From CAZIPE01 sp964541305 (GTDB taxonomy: Bacteria; Patescibacteriota; Saccharimonadia; Saccharimonadales; UBA7683), in assembly GCA_964541305.1 (NCBI GenBank), contig CAZIPE010000001.1, forward strand, positions 1 to 64,000: a stretch of 64,000 nt of DNA, written 5' to 3'. Position numbers and translations under genes: made by a program. This document shows, one piece after another, positions 35,306-44,646 of the stretch (the first letter of the stretch is position 1; the number at the start of each line of letters is the position of its first letter). The notes under the pieces are model-generated. The model saw nothing but the letters and a program-made list of their open reading frames with translations. It did no database searches and was not told where the DNA came from.

Positions 35306-36672
35306 ACTCTACTCCAGATAGTTTTGTCGGCAGTATCTTTTACTTCAATACCGCGTTTTTTTAGCGTATCACGTAGTTCATCTGCTTTTACCCAGTCTTT
35401 TGCCTGTCGTGCCTGTTCGCGCTGTGCTATGAGCTGTTTTTCTCCATCGGTAATATCATCATCCAATAAATCTAAACCTAGTACGTCACGAATGGTGAGC
35501 AGGGTGTCTCGAGATGGCATTGCCTGGGCTTCTTCAACGTTGTCAAAATAGGCATCAATTTTAGCCAGAGCTATCGGACTGTTCAAATCGTCTGAGAGGG
35601 CATCCATAATTTCCTGGGATATATCAGGTTGATCATTTTTTAAAGTTTCAATCTGCCAGCGACGATTGAACATAGCGCGCCACCTATTCAAACGGTTCTG
35701 ACTTGCCTCTAAAATATCCCAAGTAAAATTACCTTCCGTGCGGTAGTGCTTGCTTAGGATGAGTAGTTTAAATGCTTCTGTCGAAAAGTTTTTGGCTTTA
35801 ATATCTGCCAGGGTGTATATATTGCCAAGACTTTTACTCATCTTTGTTCCGTCAACTTTGATGTGATTATTATGTAGCCATATCTGTGAAAATGGTTTTC
35901 CTGTTACACTCTCAGTTTGGGCAATCTCATTGGTGTGATGCACGGGGATGTGATCTATGCCACCGGTATGAATATCAATCTGATCGCCCAGAAACTCTCT
36001 GGCTAGTACTGAACATTCGAGATGCCAACCAGGAAAGCCAATTACCCAAGGACTTTCCCATTCCATGTCTCGCTTCTCGCCCGCATGAGAAAACTTCCAT
36101 AGTGCAAAATCAGTTGGGTTCTTCTTCCCTTCAACTGGCACACGAGCGCCAGGTTTTAAGCCTTCAATATCGAGCATTGCCAATTTGCCATAATCCGATA
36201 ACTTGCTGGTATCAAAGTATACTCCGTCATCGGGGATCACGTAGGTAAAACCTTTTTCCTCAAGTTCTTTGACAAATTCAATTTGCTTCTCAATATAATC
36301 AGTAGCTCGCGGCAGTTCATCTGGGGTGATGAGCCCTAGCTCAGCAGATTCCTTTTCTGCTATTTCAATGTATTTCTCAGCAACCTCCCAAGCGCTAATA
36401 CCTTCGCGTTTTGCACCTTTTTCAAGCTTATCTTCACCGCTATCCTCGTCGGACGTAAGATGCCCGACGTCAGTAATATTTTGTACACGTGTGACGTCGT
36501 AGCCATCAGCTTTTAGCGTGCGCACAAGGATATCCCAGTAAATATACCCCACCCAGTTACCAATATGGGGTTGTGAGTACACCGTCAGACCACAGGTATA
36601 CATTTTCACCTTTTTGTCATCAAGTGGTTTGAATTCTTCTTTTTTTCTGGTGAGCGTATTATACAGCTTCAT
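35302..36672 (-). CDS. cysS: Cysteinyl-tRNA synthetase
   Basis: A class I aminoacyl-tRNA synthetase of 456 residues that charges tRNA-Cys. It has HIGN at 36-39, KMSKS near 276, and the zinc ligands of the active site (C27 in YTCGLTVY, Cys in GWHLECS, the His of PVHHTNE), so unlike RecR and DnaX here it keeps its metal site. I start at ATG 36672 because GGAG lies 6 nt upstream; the start overlaps the end of the preceding gene by 14 nt. Confidence 0.95.
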   Translation of the reverse strand: MKLYNTLTRKKEEFKPLDDKKVKMYTCGLTVYSQPHIGNWVGYIYWDILVRTLKADGYDVTRVQNITDVGHLTSDEDSGEDKLEKGAKREGISAWEVAEKYIEIAEKESAELGLITPDELPRATDYIEKQIEFVKELEEKGFTYVIPDDGVYFDTSKLSDYGKLAMLDIEGLKPGARVPVEGKKNPTDFALWKFSHAGEKRDMEWESPWVIGFPGWHLECSVLAREFLGDQIDIHTGGIDHIPVHHTNEIAQTESVTGKPFSQIWLHNNHIKVDGTKMSKSLGNIYTLADIKAKNFSTEAFKLLILSKHYRTEGNFTWDILEASQNRLNRWRAMFNRRWQIETLKNDQPDISQEIMDALSDDLNSPIALAKIDAYFDNVEEAQAMPSRDTLLTIRDVLGLDLLDDDITDGEKQLIAQREQARQAKDWVKADELRDTLKKRGIEVKDTADKTIWSRV

Positions 36673-37075
36673 GCTTTTCTCCATCTTTAATTATCAATGG
36701 TATTGCCGACACCGGAATTTTTCTAACGTTAACTTGCTCCATTCCTTCAATCGATTGCTTCATCAGCCGGTGTAATCCGTCAAGAATGAGCCAGCGTTCT
36801 TTCCAGTGTATTATGTCAATTGGATATCGTGTATCTGCCTGCATTGTTCGCGTATATTCTCCGGAATGTTTTTCTGGATGATTAATAACTTCCCTAGGTG
36901 TTACGTCATAATAACCATCAGGTTTAGACCAGTAGAATGGTATATCAAAATGCCAAATTAAACTTTCAATTGATATTTCTTCAATCGGCACATTTAAACC
37001 CCAGACTTTTCGTTCATCCCAACTAAAATCAAAACCAACCTCCTTTATTATGTCGGGGAGAGGGCGTTTAGTCAT
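36659..37075 (-). CDS. Hypothetical protein with ParB-like signature
   Basis: A 138-residue cytoplasmic protein. The stretch LILDGLHRLMKQ (about 94-105) resembles the DGxHR motif of ParB/Srx-fold proteins, which bind nucleotides. It sits between the DHH phosphoesterase and cysS in an overlapping operon. No DNA-binding domain is apparent, so it is more like a small ParB/sulfiredoxin-fold enzyme than a partition protein. Confidence 0.6.
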   Translation of the reverse strand: MTKRPLPDIIKEVGFDFSWDERKVWGLNVPIEEISIESLIWHFDIPFYWSKPDGYYDVTPREVINHPEKHSGEYTRTMQADTRYPIDIIHWKERWLILDGLHRLMKQSIEGMEQVNVRKIPVSAIPLIIKDGEKHEAV

Positions 37076-38036
37076 GTATTAGTTCCTGGGCTTTTTTAGT
37101 GATTTCAGTTTTTAGTTCGTCTAGTTGCCAATCGGTTGTTTTAAACCCAGCTGCATAATCATGGCCACCGCCGCCGAAATGTCCGGCTAGTTTGCCAGCT
37201 ATTGGTTCGTTGCCTCGCAATTTTCCTGTAATTTTTCCATCAGGATACGTCTTGAGGGCAACAGAAAGTTTTACCCCTTCAGTATTTCGCAGTTCCTCAA
37301 GTGCGAGCATGCTCGGATTGTAGAGTGGACTATATTTTTCAATTTCTTCCCATGGAATAGTAATAAGGGCAAGCGCACCATCAAGCAGATATTCAATGCG
37401 TTGGAGTAAGATTCCTTTGTAGGTGACTATTTCTTTAGACTTTTGCATCATTTTGCGTCGCCGAGTATCGACGTCGCTCATTTTAGCCCCTTTATCGAGC
37501 ATATCAGCCACTACACGAAGTGTTTGACTGGTTACTGCTTCAGTAGTCATCCCAAGTGTGTCGGCGAGTGTAGCCTCAATTATGTGGGTGGCAGCCATTG
37601 AGTTAATCTCCCAGCCCTCTTGTTGAGCAAGCTGATATACGAGCTCTCCTGTTGCAATGACACTCCCCTCGCCCTTAAAAAACTCCGCATGCTCAAGCGG
37701 TAGGTCATTTTCTACTGGGTGACAGTCCAAGACGAGCACGGGTTTATTATTGATTGCGCTCAGCCGAATACCACTAAGAGTGTTTTCTAGTAAGTTTCCT
37801 GAAACGGTGTCAACAATAACGCTCAGATCAAATTCATTAGGAAATTCATCGGTAATTCGATCATGACCCTCTATATACCCAAGATAGCTCGGAATATTCA
37901 CATAACTGTAGATTGCTACTTCCTTGCCAAAATCACCAAGAATTTCTTCCAGCGCTAGGGCTGAGGCAACGCTATCGCCATCCGGATTTTCCGGCTGCAA
38001 CACAACCACTTTTTTAATTTCAGACCAGTTTATCAT
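37068..38036 (-). CDS. DHH-family phosphoesterase (NrnA-like)
   Basis: A 322-residue phosphodiesterase with the DHH-domain signatures PENPDGDSVASAL near the N-terminus, IVDTVSG, DCHPVEND, and the DHHA1 motif GGGGHDYAAGF near the C-terminus. This set fits the NrnA/RecJ-like subfamily, which degrades nanoRNAs or cyclic dinucleotide products. An intact GGDEF protein is present at 49 kb, so hydrolysis of pGpG is one possible role. It overlaps the downstream gene by 8 nt. Confidence 0.85.
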   Translation of the reverse strand: MINWSEIKKVVVLQPENPDGDSVASALALEEILGDFGKEVAIYSYVNIPSYLGYIEGHDRITDEFPNEFDLSVIVDTVSGNLLENTLSGIRLSAINNKPVLVLDCHPVENDLPLEHAEFFKGEGSVIATGELVYQLAQQEGWEINSMAATHIIEATLADTLGMTTEAVTSQTLRVVADMLDKGAKMSDVDTRRRKMMQKSKEIVTYKGILLQRIEYLLDGALALITIPWEEIEKYSPLYNPSMLALEELRNTEGVKLSVALKTYPDGKITGKLRGNEPIAGKLAGHFGGGGHDYAAGFKTTDWQLDELKTEITKKAQELIHD

Positions 38037-38060
38037 CTGTTTAATTGTATCATGTAGAAC

Positions 38061-38672
38061 CTAGAGTTGCGTGCGACCCTGGAGGGCATGTTTTAAGGTT
38101 ATCTGATCGGCGTATTCTAGATCGATTCCAACCGGAAGGCCACGGGCTAAACGACTCATTTTTACTGTTAAACCTGCTTCTTCAATCATCTTTTGAATAA
38201 ATAATGCTGTGCTCTCACCTTCAACAGAAGCGTTGGTTGCTAAGATTATCTCTTGCACCTCATCCTCGGCTATGCGTTTAACGAGCTCCTGAATATGTAA
38301 CTGTTCAGGGCCAATGCCGTCAATCGGACTAATGACACCACCAAGTACATGGTAGGTGCCCTTAAATTGAGCTGTTTTTTCCAGGCTTACAATATCTATT
38401 GGGTCTTCTACTACTGCAATTAATTTCTTATCGCGCGCAGGATCGGAATAAAGTGAAGATACGTCCTCGTTCGTATCAATCAATGCAAATGTTTTTGGAC
38501 AGGTTTTGAGTGAACTATGTAGATTCTCCAAGCTTGATGCCAATTGAAGTGCGTCCTTATTAGAGCCCTTGAGCACCCCGAGAGCATAGCGTTCAGCCGT
38601 TCGAGGGCCAACTCCAGGGAGTTTTCCGAGGTTTTCAATAAGATCTTCTAGGGCGCGTGGCAGGACACTCAT
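38061..38672 (-). CDS. recR: Recombination mediator RecR, zinc finger lost
   Basis: A 203-residue protein starting MSVLPRALEDLIENLGKLPG, with the helix-hairpin-helix PGVGPRTAER and a TOPRIM-like core (IAVVEDPIDIVSLE, then YHVLGGVISPIDGIGPEQL). I chose ATG 38672 since it matches the family start. Of the four zinc-binding cysteines of RecR (C-x2-C-x8-C-x2-C) only one remains, at C58. With RecO/RecF it normally loads RecA at gaps. It keeps the usual neighbourhood with ybaB and dnaX, interrupted by a four-helix-bundle gene. Confidence 0.9.
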   Translation of the reverse strand: MSVLPRALEDLIENLGKLPGVGPRTAERYALGVLKGSNKDALQLASSLENLHSSLKTCPKTFALIDTNEDVSSLYSDPARDKKLIAVVEDPIDIVSLEKTAQFKGTYHVLGGVISPIDGIGPEQLHIQELVKRIAEDEVQEIILATNASVEGESTALFIQKMIEEAGLTVKMSRLARGLPVGIDLEYADQITLKHALQGRTQL

Positions 38673-38727
38673 AGAGTGCCTCTGTGTTTCAAGTAGCATG
38701 TGTCATATAACAAAGAAGTAGCACGTA

Positions 38728-39087
38728 TCATGTTGCAGGTTTCTCGCGGAGCGTGTTAACTATTTTTTGTAAAATTAGTAATATTTCTTGTGTCTCTTTC
38801 AAGTATTTATCAGTCGCTAATTCATCTGTCAGTTCTGTGATTATTCTAAGCCAATAACGACTTTCACTCGCCTCTTTTTTTGCTATGAATATTTTATTTC
38901 TGAAATCAGCGCGAGAACTTGCGTTCTGAGCTTCTGAATAATTGGCACCTACACTTGTTGAAGATCGTATGACCTGATCAATTACAGAAAATGGAAGAGC
39001 TTCTCTATATTGCTGAGTCAGTTTAATTACATTTACACCAAAATTTAAAAATCGTTGTTCCAGCTCTTCGCTTTGCTTTGTTTTCAC
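38728..39087 (-). CDS. Four-helix-bundle protein (23S rRNA IVS-type)
   Basis: A 119-residue all-helical protein with the family hallmarks SVGANYSEAQNASSRADF and KEASESRYWLRI. Members are encoded in intervening sequences of 23S rRNA genes in some bacteria and in many isolated chromosomal copies in Patescibacteria; function is unknown. It starts at GTG 39087. It splits the ybaB-recR pair and is flanked on both sides by short degenerate repeats, suggesting an inserted cassette. Confidence 0.82.
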   Translation of the reverse strand: MKTKQSEELEQRFLNFGVNVIKLTQQYREALPFSVIDQVIRSSTSVGANYSEAQNASSRADFRNKIFIAKKEASESRYWLRIITELTDELATDKYLKETQEILLILQKIVNTLREKPAT

Positions 39088-39140
39088 TTGATACCTGTTA
39101 CTTGTTACATCTTTGCTACGTGAAACATGTTAAATGATAC

Positions 39141-39428
39141 TTATAACCCGAGGTTGCCGAGTTGGCCCATCATCGGCTTCATCTTCTCAGCTGCAAGCTG
39201 TTGAGATTCAGTAATAGCCTGTTTAATAGCTTCCTCTAGCCACGTTTCTAGCTCGCGGATATCATTAAGATCAACCTGGTCCGGATCAATACTAATCTTC
39301 TTTAGTTTTTGTTCACCGTTGATCTGAACGGTAACCGCACCATCGCCGGCCTCGACTTCCACTATCGTTTTAGAAAGTTCTTTCTGGAGCTTTTTTACCT
39401 GCATGAGCATTTTAGCTTGATCTAACAT
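39141..39428 (-). CDS. ybaB: YbaB/EbfC nucleoid-associated protein
   Basis: A 95-residue DNA-binding protein starting MLDQAKMLMQVKKLQKEL, with the central strand sequence VEAGDGAVTVQINGEQKL, as expected for YbaB (about 105 residues). It generally sits between dnaX and recR, as it does here on a larger scale. It forms dimers that bind DNA and influence nucleoid structure. Confidence 0.9.
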   Translation of the reverse strand: MLDQAKMLMQVKKLQKELSKTIVEVEAGDGAVTVQINGEQKLKKISIDPDQVDLNDIRELETWLEEAIKQAITESQQLAAEKMKPMMGQLGNLGL

Positions 39429-39509
39429 ATATTTCCTCTCTTTATAGTATTTGTATTATAGCCTAAAGATGCATGTACGTCATGAGCTCGTTATGTGAGG
39501 GGTGTGATT

Positions 39510-40970
39510 TCAGTTAACACTTACAATCCAACGAACATTTTGTTGTAAGTCGCCATTACTGAGTGAGCGTGTATTTTCGCCATACCCATATAAGTTATTC
39601 TTGTGTGGTTTTGCAATAATCTTTAGCCCAGGTTGAATCTGAATGATGTCTTTTGAGGAATAAAAGGTTGTTTCACAAACCGGCTTCTTAACGGTCAGGA
39701 GTATTTCAATTTGTTTAGTTGCTCCAGACACCGCACATACTCCGGGCTGCGCAAGCTCGTTTTTCACAAGCTTAAAATCAGTGTTGAATACCTGGTGAGT
39801 TGCTGTCTGGCGCGGCCACAGTATAAAATACGACTGATAGTGCAAAAGCGTCGTTGTGAGCACAAGTAACACAAGTGGAACTAGAAGTGCGACTTTAGCG
39901 TATGGATTCTTTGGAAATGTCCGTTGCCATCTGTGAATGAAATGACGAATACCTGCAGTCATGCACACAGCAGCGGGTACGATAAGCAGGCTTCCGCCTC
40001 GAGAACCAGAGTTTAGCCCACTAACAACGGCTAGCACCAGGGCGTTTGTTAATATCACGAGGTTCAGTCTGTTTACCCGAGTCATCCACAGCATAACTAG
40101 ACCGAACAACATGAATATAAATTCAAAATAGCGAACCAAAAATACCCCACTCGGTCCAAGTAGAGGGTTATTATCTGGCCAGAGTATCGCGACGCCACTT
40201 GAATTTATAACAAAGTTTTTTACATACTCTCCGACTGAAGGTATGTCTGTGATGCCAAGAATAGACTGTAAAAAAGTGATATCCCTAATTGAGAGTAAAA
40301 TGACAAGTACCAGACCCATTAGAATGCTAAAAATAGAGAGTACTTTAATATAAGTTCCAGATTCAGTAACTCTTTTTCGGAACATCGCACATGCACACAT
40401 ACAAATAGAAGTAGTGATAACAGCGTATACTCCATACGGCACGAATAGCAACATGGTTGCACCTACTGCATACATCAGGAGCCAGTTAGTCTTTTTTTCA
40501 ATTAACTTCATGAGAGAAAAAAGTAACAGTACAAACCAGAAGCTAAATTCAATACCTCCTGTGCCGAGTCTCGCTATATATAAAAACCAATCTGCACACA
40601 GTAGTAATGTAATAGAGAGTAGTACGGTTACTTTCCCGAACCACTTTTTTAGAAGATTGTAGAGTAGTAGCGCAGTTGTTGCTGCGAGAATAATACTTGG
40701 CAAGCGAATGCTGATTGAGGTGACGCCCAGAACATGCAGACTTATCCACTGAAGTAATGAATGGAGAGGATACAGCGGAAGCTGAATAAGTGATTCAAGG
40801 GAACTATTTTTGGCAGCCGCTATCAGTTCTGGGTGGCTGAGACCGGGAATAATTGAACCAAGCCGCCAACACAAAAAATAGAATGCGAACACAAATATAA
40901 GAAGGTAGGCAAAAACGTAGCGATAGTTATATAAAACTAGAGATTTAAGCGTGCGCTCTTTCACCTTCAT
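39510..40970 (-). CDS. Polytopic membrane glycosyltransferase-like protein
   Basis: A 486-residue protein with about ten or more hydrophobic helices. After the first helix it has SHPELIAAAKNS and then LYPLHSLLQWISLHVLGVTSISIRLPS, like the first loop and RLPS segment of GT39/ArnT-type enzymes using polyprenyl-phosphate sugars. The C-terminal 90 residues are extracytoplasmic with a VCAVSGATKQ...CET Cys pair. The transferred sugar is unknown. It separates ybaB from dnaB-dnaX in the operon. Confidence 0.65.
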   Translation of the reverse strand: MKVKERTLKSLVLYNYRYVFAYLLIFVFAFYFLCWRLGSIIPGLSHPELIAAAKNSSLESLIQLPLYPLHSLLQWISLHVLGVTSISIRLPSIILAATTALLLYNLLKKWFGKVTVLLSITLLLCADWFLYIARLGTGGIEFSFWFVLLLFSLMKLIEKKTNWLLMYAVGATMLLFVPYGVYAVITTSICMCACAMFRKRVTESGTYIKVLSIFSILMGLVLVILLSIRDITFLQSILGITDIPSVGEYVKNFVINSSGVAILWPDNNPLLGPSGVFLVRYFEFIFMLFGLVMLWMTRVNRLNLVILTNALVLAVVSGLNSGSRGGSLLIVPAAVCMTAGIRHFIHRWQRTFPKNPYAKVALLVPLVLLVLTTTLLHYQSYFILWPRQTATHQVFNTDFKLVKNELAQPGVCAVSGATKQIEILLTVKKPVCETTFYSSKDIIQIQPGLKIIAKPHKNNLYGYGENTRSLSNGDLQQNVRWIVSVN

Positions 40971-40999
40971 TATGGTATCCAGTATAGCACCTGAGACTG

Positions 41000-42352
41000 T
41001 TAATGTGAGGAATCAAGCGAGAGAAACTTGAGCTGCTCAGGGTGGAAGTAGAGCTCGATCTTACCAGTGGGGCCATTTCGATGTTTGGCAATAATAAGGT
41101 CGGTAATGTGTTGTCGGTCAGTTTCAGGGTTGTAGTAATCTTCGCGGTAAATAAACATGACGATATCTGCATCTTGCTCAATAGATCCTGATTCACGAAG
41201 ATCAGAAAGCTGAGGTATTTTATCAGGGCGCTGTTCAACACTTCGTGAAAGCTGAGACAATGCCACAACCGGAACGTTCATTTCGCGGGCAATCAATTTG
41301 AGCCCACGACTTATTTCAGAAATCTCTTGTACGCGGTTAAAGTCATTTGCTTTGCCTGTTCCACTCATCAACTGCAGGTAATCTACCACGATTAAGCCAA
41401 GAGGGTGTTTGTTGGCCTCTCGGCGGGCCTTGGTGCGCATCTCCATAATGCTAATCCCCGGGGTGTCATCGATAAATATTGGTGATTCACTCAGGCTACC
41501 CATGGCGTGACCAAGTTTTTCAAAGTCATCATCATTAAGATCGCCGGTGCGTATCTTCCAGGCATCGACACCCGATTCTGCTGCCAACATCCTGTCGACT
41601 AATTGATCTTTGCTCATCTCGAGACTAAAAAATAGTACTGCTTGTTTCTCTAGACCAGCAACGTTCTGAACGAGGTTACCTACTAGTGTTGTCTTACCCA
41701 TGGCAGGTCGAGCGGCAAGTACAATAAGATCTGAGCGTTGAAGGCCGGAGGTCTTTTTATCGAGATCTTTCCAGCCGGTTCTAATGCCGCGGAGTGCGCC
41801 TTTGTTTTTGTGAAGTTCGTCTAATCTATCAAAGCCTTCAGCTAAAATCTGTTCAATTGAGACTAAGTCTTGCTTGAGAGTTCGCTGTGAAACGCTAAAC
41901 AGTCGGGCTTCAGCTTGTTCTAGGATTTCTTGGACACTCGTCGTGTTATCTGAAAAACTCATGCTAGTTATATCCTCAGAAGCCTTGATAAGTTTTCGAC
42001 GTAACGCTTTTTCTGCAACTATGTCTGCATAATGCTCGCCATGTGCTGCGGTGGGAACGGCATTGGTAAGTTCAGTCAGGTAGCTCGCTCCGCCAACTTG
42101 TTCAAGATCACCTCTATCGTTCAGGGTGCTAGAAAGAGTCAGTAAATCAACTGGCTTATTTTGTTCATAGAGCCGTAAAATAGCGTCATAGATGATCCCG
42201 TGCCGCCTATCGTAAAAATCTTCATTACTTATTTTATCGGCAATAGTGGTAATAACATCACCATCCAACAAAATTGAGCCGAGCAAGCTTACTTCCGCTT
42301 CAACGTTTTGCGGTGGGACCTTTCCTCCAGCGATATCAGGTGTTTCGGGCAT
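41000..42352 (-). CDS. dnaB: Replicative DNA helicase DnaB
   Basis: A 450-residue hexameric helicase with the N-terminal domain (PPQNVEAEVSLLGSILLDG) and a RecA-like C-terminal domain: Walker A ARPAMGKTTL near 217, FSLEMSKDQLVDRM, and the Walker B region LIVVDYLQLMSG. It unwinds DNA at the replication fork. The start overlaps the end of dnaX by 17 nt, so the two replisome genes are coupled. No intein is seen. Confidence 0.95.
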   Translation of the reverse strand: MPETPDIAGGKVPPQNVEAEVSLLGSILLDGDVITTIADKISNEDFYDRRHGIIYDAILRLYEQNKPVDLLTLSSTLNDRGDLEQVGGASYLTELTNAVPTAAHGEHYADIVAEKALRRKLIKASEDITSMSFSDNTTSVQEILEQAEARLFSVSQRTLKQDLVSIEQILAEGFDRLDELHKNKGALRGIRTGWKDLDKKTSGLQRSDLIVLAARPAMGKTTLVGNLVQNVAGLEKQAVLFFSLEMSKDQLVDRMLAAESGVDAWKIRTGDLNDDDFEKLGHAMGSLSESPIFIDDTPGISIMEMRTKARREANKHPLGLIVVDYLQLMSGTGKANDFNRVQEISEISRGLKLIAREMNVPVVALSQLSRSVEQRPDKIPQLSDLRESGSIEQDADIVMFIYREDYYNPETDRQHITDLIIAKHRNGPTGKIELYFHPEQLKFLSLDSSH

Positions 42353-43859
42353 CTACAATTTCTCCTCCGCCCATCATATCTTGAATATTGGTAATAAGTG
42401 AAGCATGAGCACTATCGGGTTCTGGTGTGTGTGCGGCCAGAGTATCATCTTTTCGTTTTAAAGTTGAGTCTACTCGAGTGACAATATTCGGTTGCGAACC
42501 AATTTGGTTTGAAATGATTTCTGAAATAAGCTGTTTATTCTTGGCTTCATCAGCTCGCTTCTGGTGAAAAGGAAACTGGAATGAAAGAATGCAGGTGTCA
42601 CCCTCAATATGTGGGTGTGCGAGTCGCATAACGGTGTACAGAGAGCTATTACGTTCCTTTACTTCGCTAAGTATATCGCGCCAATCATCTTCAATTGAGC
42701 CTACCGGATCGCTCACTTTTTTTGGTGCTTGAACCATCTCTGTTTTTTCACGAGCTTCATCATCATTTAATTCTGGTGACTTAGACTCGATCACTTCTTT
42801 GGATGGCTCAACTGTTTTGACTGGTGGCTTTGGGGTTGGAGCAGCTAGCCCCTCCCTCACGGGCACTGAAGACTCGACAAGCCCACCTGTCTCAGGTTTA
42901 TGGGCCAGACAATAATCTATAACTGCGATGTCAAGGCTTAATCCTGGCTGAGGACTTGCGTTTACAGAAAGCAAGCTGCGCATTAGACTAAGCGTAGAGT
43001 CATCGTTCACCTCACTTCTCAGGAGCGCAATAAGTTGATCAGCAATACGTGCCGGCGATACTCCGTTTTCCTGTAAGGTGTGGGCTTTCTGGAGACTCTG
43101 GCTTGTATTACCTTCACGGGCACTGCTGAGCATTTCAGCAAGTTCATCTCGAGGTGCCAAGCCAAGCAAATCTTCAATTACCGCCTTAGAAACAGGTTGG
43201 GGTAGATGACTGATTTGGTCAAGTAAACTAATGCTATCCCTAAAACTTCCTTCACCGTGCTCAGCGAGCAGAGTAAGCGCATCGTCATCAACTTTTATGC
43301 CCTCGCTTTTGGCAATTGCTTTTAAATGTGCAGTTACTTGAGGTGTGGGAACGGCACGGAAGGTGTGACGTTGCGTACGACTGACGATAGTAGCAGGTAA
43401 TTTGTGTACTTCAGTGGTCGCAAGTATAAATATCACATGCGCAGGCGGCTCTTCGAGTGTCTTAAGTAGTGCATTGAAGCTCTCTGAAGTTAACATGTGT
43501 ACCTCATCGATTATGTAAACTTTGTACGTAGCATTCACAGGAGCGAGATTAACTTTTTCACGCAAATCTCGGATGTCATCAATCCGTCTATTGCTCGCAG
43601 CATCTATTTCTATAATATCGAGATGGGCTGAATCGTCGGTGTAAGCAATATTGTTTATTTCATGAGCCAGTATTCGCGCAATAGACGTCTTGCCCACCCC
43701 TCGAGGCCCCGTGAATAAATAGGCGTGGCTGAGCGTGTTATTCTTTATAGCATTCTTAAGACTTGTTGTGATGTGTTCCTGCCCGATAATCTCATCAAGA
43801 GATTTTGAGCGGTACTTACGATACAACGCACGATGCGCCTCTTTTTTCTTTTCTCCCAT
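42336..43859 (-). CDS. dnaX: DNA polymerase III gamma/tau, without zinc module
   Basis: A 507-residue clamp-loader ATPase: Walker A GPRGVGKTS at 51-59, IIDEVHML, then LLKTLEEPP and the sensor 1 region FILATTEVHKLP. Typical DnaX has a four-cysteine zinc module between helix 1 and the HLDVIEIDAASNR strand; here that part is only IAYTDDSA and contains no Cys. Residues after about 350 form a Pro/Glu/Ser-rich linker and a C-terminal domain. Start ATG 43859. Confidence 0.92.
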   Translation of the reverse strand: MGEKKKEAHRALYRKYRSKSLDEIIGQEHITTSLKNAIKNNTLSHAYLFTGPRGVGKTSIARILAHEINNIAYTDDSAHLDIIEIDAASNRRIDDIRDLREKVNLAPVNATYKVYIIDEVHMLTSESFNALLKTLEEPPAHVIFILATTEVHKLPATIVSRTQRHTFRAVPTPQVTAHLKAIAKSEGIKVDDDALTLLAEHGEGSFRDSISLLDQISHLPQPVSKAVIEDLLGLAPRDELAEMLSSAREGNTSQSLQKAHTLQENGVSPARIADQLIALLRSEVNDDSTLSLMRSLLSVNASPQPGLSLDIAVIDYCLAHKPETGGLVESSVPVREGLAAPTPKPPVKTVEPSKEVIESKSPELNDDEAREKTEMVQAPKKVSDPVGSIEDDWRDILSEVKERNSSLYTVMRLAHPHIEGDTCILSFQFPFHQKRADEAKNKQLISEIISNQIGSQPNIVTRVDSTLKRKDDTLAAHTPEPDSAHASLITNIQDMMGGGEIVDARNT

Positions 43860-43957
43860 AGTACTACTAGTATATCAGCAAGGGCATATTTTAAAGCGTT
43901 GATCGACTAGCTTGCTGTAAAAACCACACATATGCGATATCAGAACCACCGGCTCTA

Positions 43958-44467
43958 CTACAGTGCTGCTTCGAGGGCGGCCCACTCGACGTCTTCATCG
44001 TCTTCAGGAATGACAACGCTTACCTGGTCGCCAACGTGACCCTTAAAGTACGTGACGCTAGCAAGAAGTACGCGGTACTCTTTTCCGGCTACATCAACAA
44101 AGTATCCGCCTTCGCGTTGAATGAGCGTGCCGATGACTTGTTTTCGCGGTACAGGTCCTATTTGTTTGTAAATGAATGAACCGTCATCAGCTATGCTTAA
44201 TTTTAAGATATCGCCCTGAATAAGCTTCGATTTGCTGGCGTAATTTGCTGGCACAGGATATGTTTTACCATCTGGACCAAGCATATTTTGACCATCAAAG
44301 ACACCTTCTATAACCTTTCCTGCTACTTCTTCTCGTTGCGCTGTAGAAACACTAGTATCCTCGCCTACAAGGCTAGTTAATAGCTCTTTAGCGGCGGCAA
44401 GACTTGTTTCAGCCTCAGTTAACAACGCCTTCAGGCGTTTTACTTGTTTCTCCGGTAGTTCTGACAT
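43958..44467 (-). CDS. Conserved-looking hypothetical protein (169 aa)
   Basis: A 169-residue protein with an N-terminal helical segment (about 1-35, QVKRLKALLTEAETSLAAAK), a central beta-rich domain (about 55-155; repeated short Gly-containing turns, e.g. MLGPDGKTYPVP and VIGTLIQREGGYFVDVAGK) that looks like an OB/SH3-type barrel, and a very acidic C-terminus (PEDDEDVEW). I recognise no named family. It may bind nucleic acid or the ribosome. It is monocistronic and divergent from the SulP gene. Confidence 0.6.
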   Translation of the reverse strand: MSELPEKQVKRLKALLTEAETSLAAAKELLTSLVGEDTSVSTAQREEVAGKVIEGVFDGQNMLGPDGKTYPVPANYASKSKLIQGDILKLSIADDGSFIYKQIGPVPRKQVIGTLIQREGGYFVDVAGKEYRVLLASVTYFKGHVGDQVSVVIPEDDEDVEWAALEAAL

Positions 44468-44646
44468 TTGATAAACCCTTACTTTTTATTTAACTCGCAA
44501 GTATCTTGCTCACATTAGCATGTAAGCGTATACGTGTCAATAATTATGTACAGACTTTTCCACAGTTATATATTCCAGAGTTGTAAATAGTCGTACGAGG
44601 GACAACAAATTTCAGGCATTACAATGTATAATTATACAAATACTTC

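Noticed and set aside
36659..37075. Plasmid-type ParB partition gene
   Set aside because: Only a short DGxHR-like motif occurs; no DNA-binding domain and no ParA neighbour.
44560..44575. TTTTCCACA resembling a DnaA box upstream of the SulP gene
   Set aside because: Only one site, no AT-rich unwinding cluster, and no dnaA or dnaN nearby, so not an origin.
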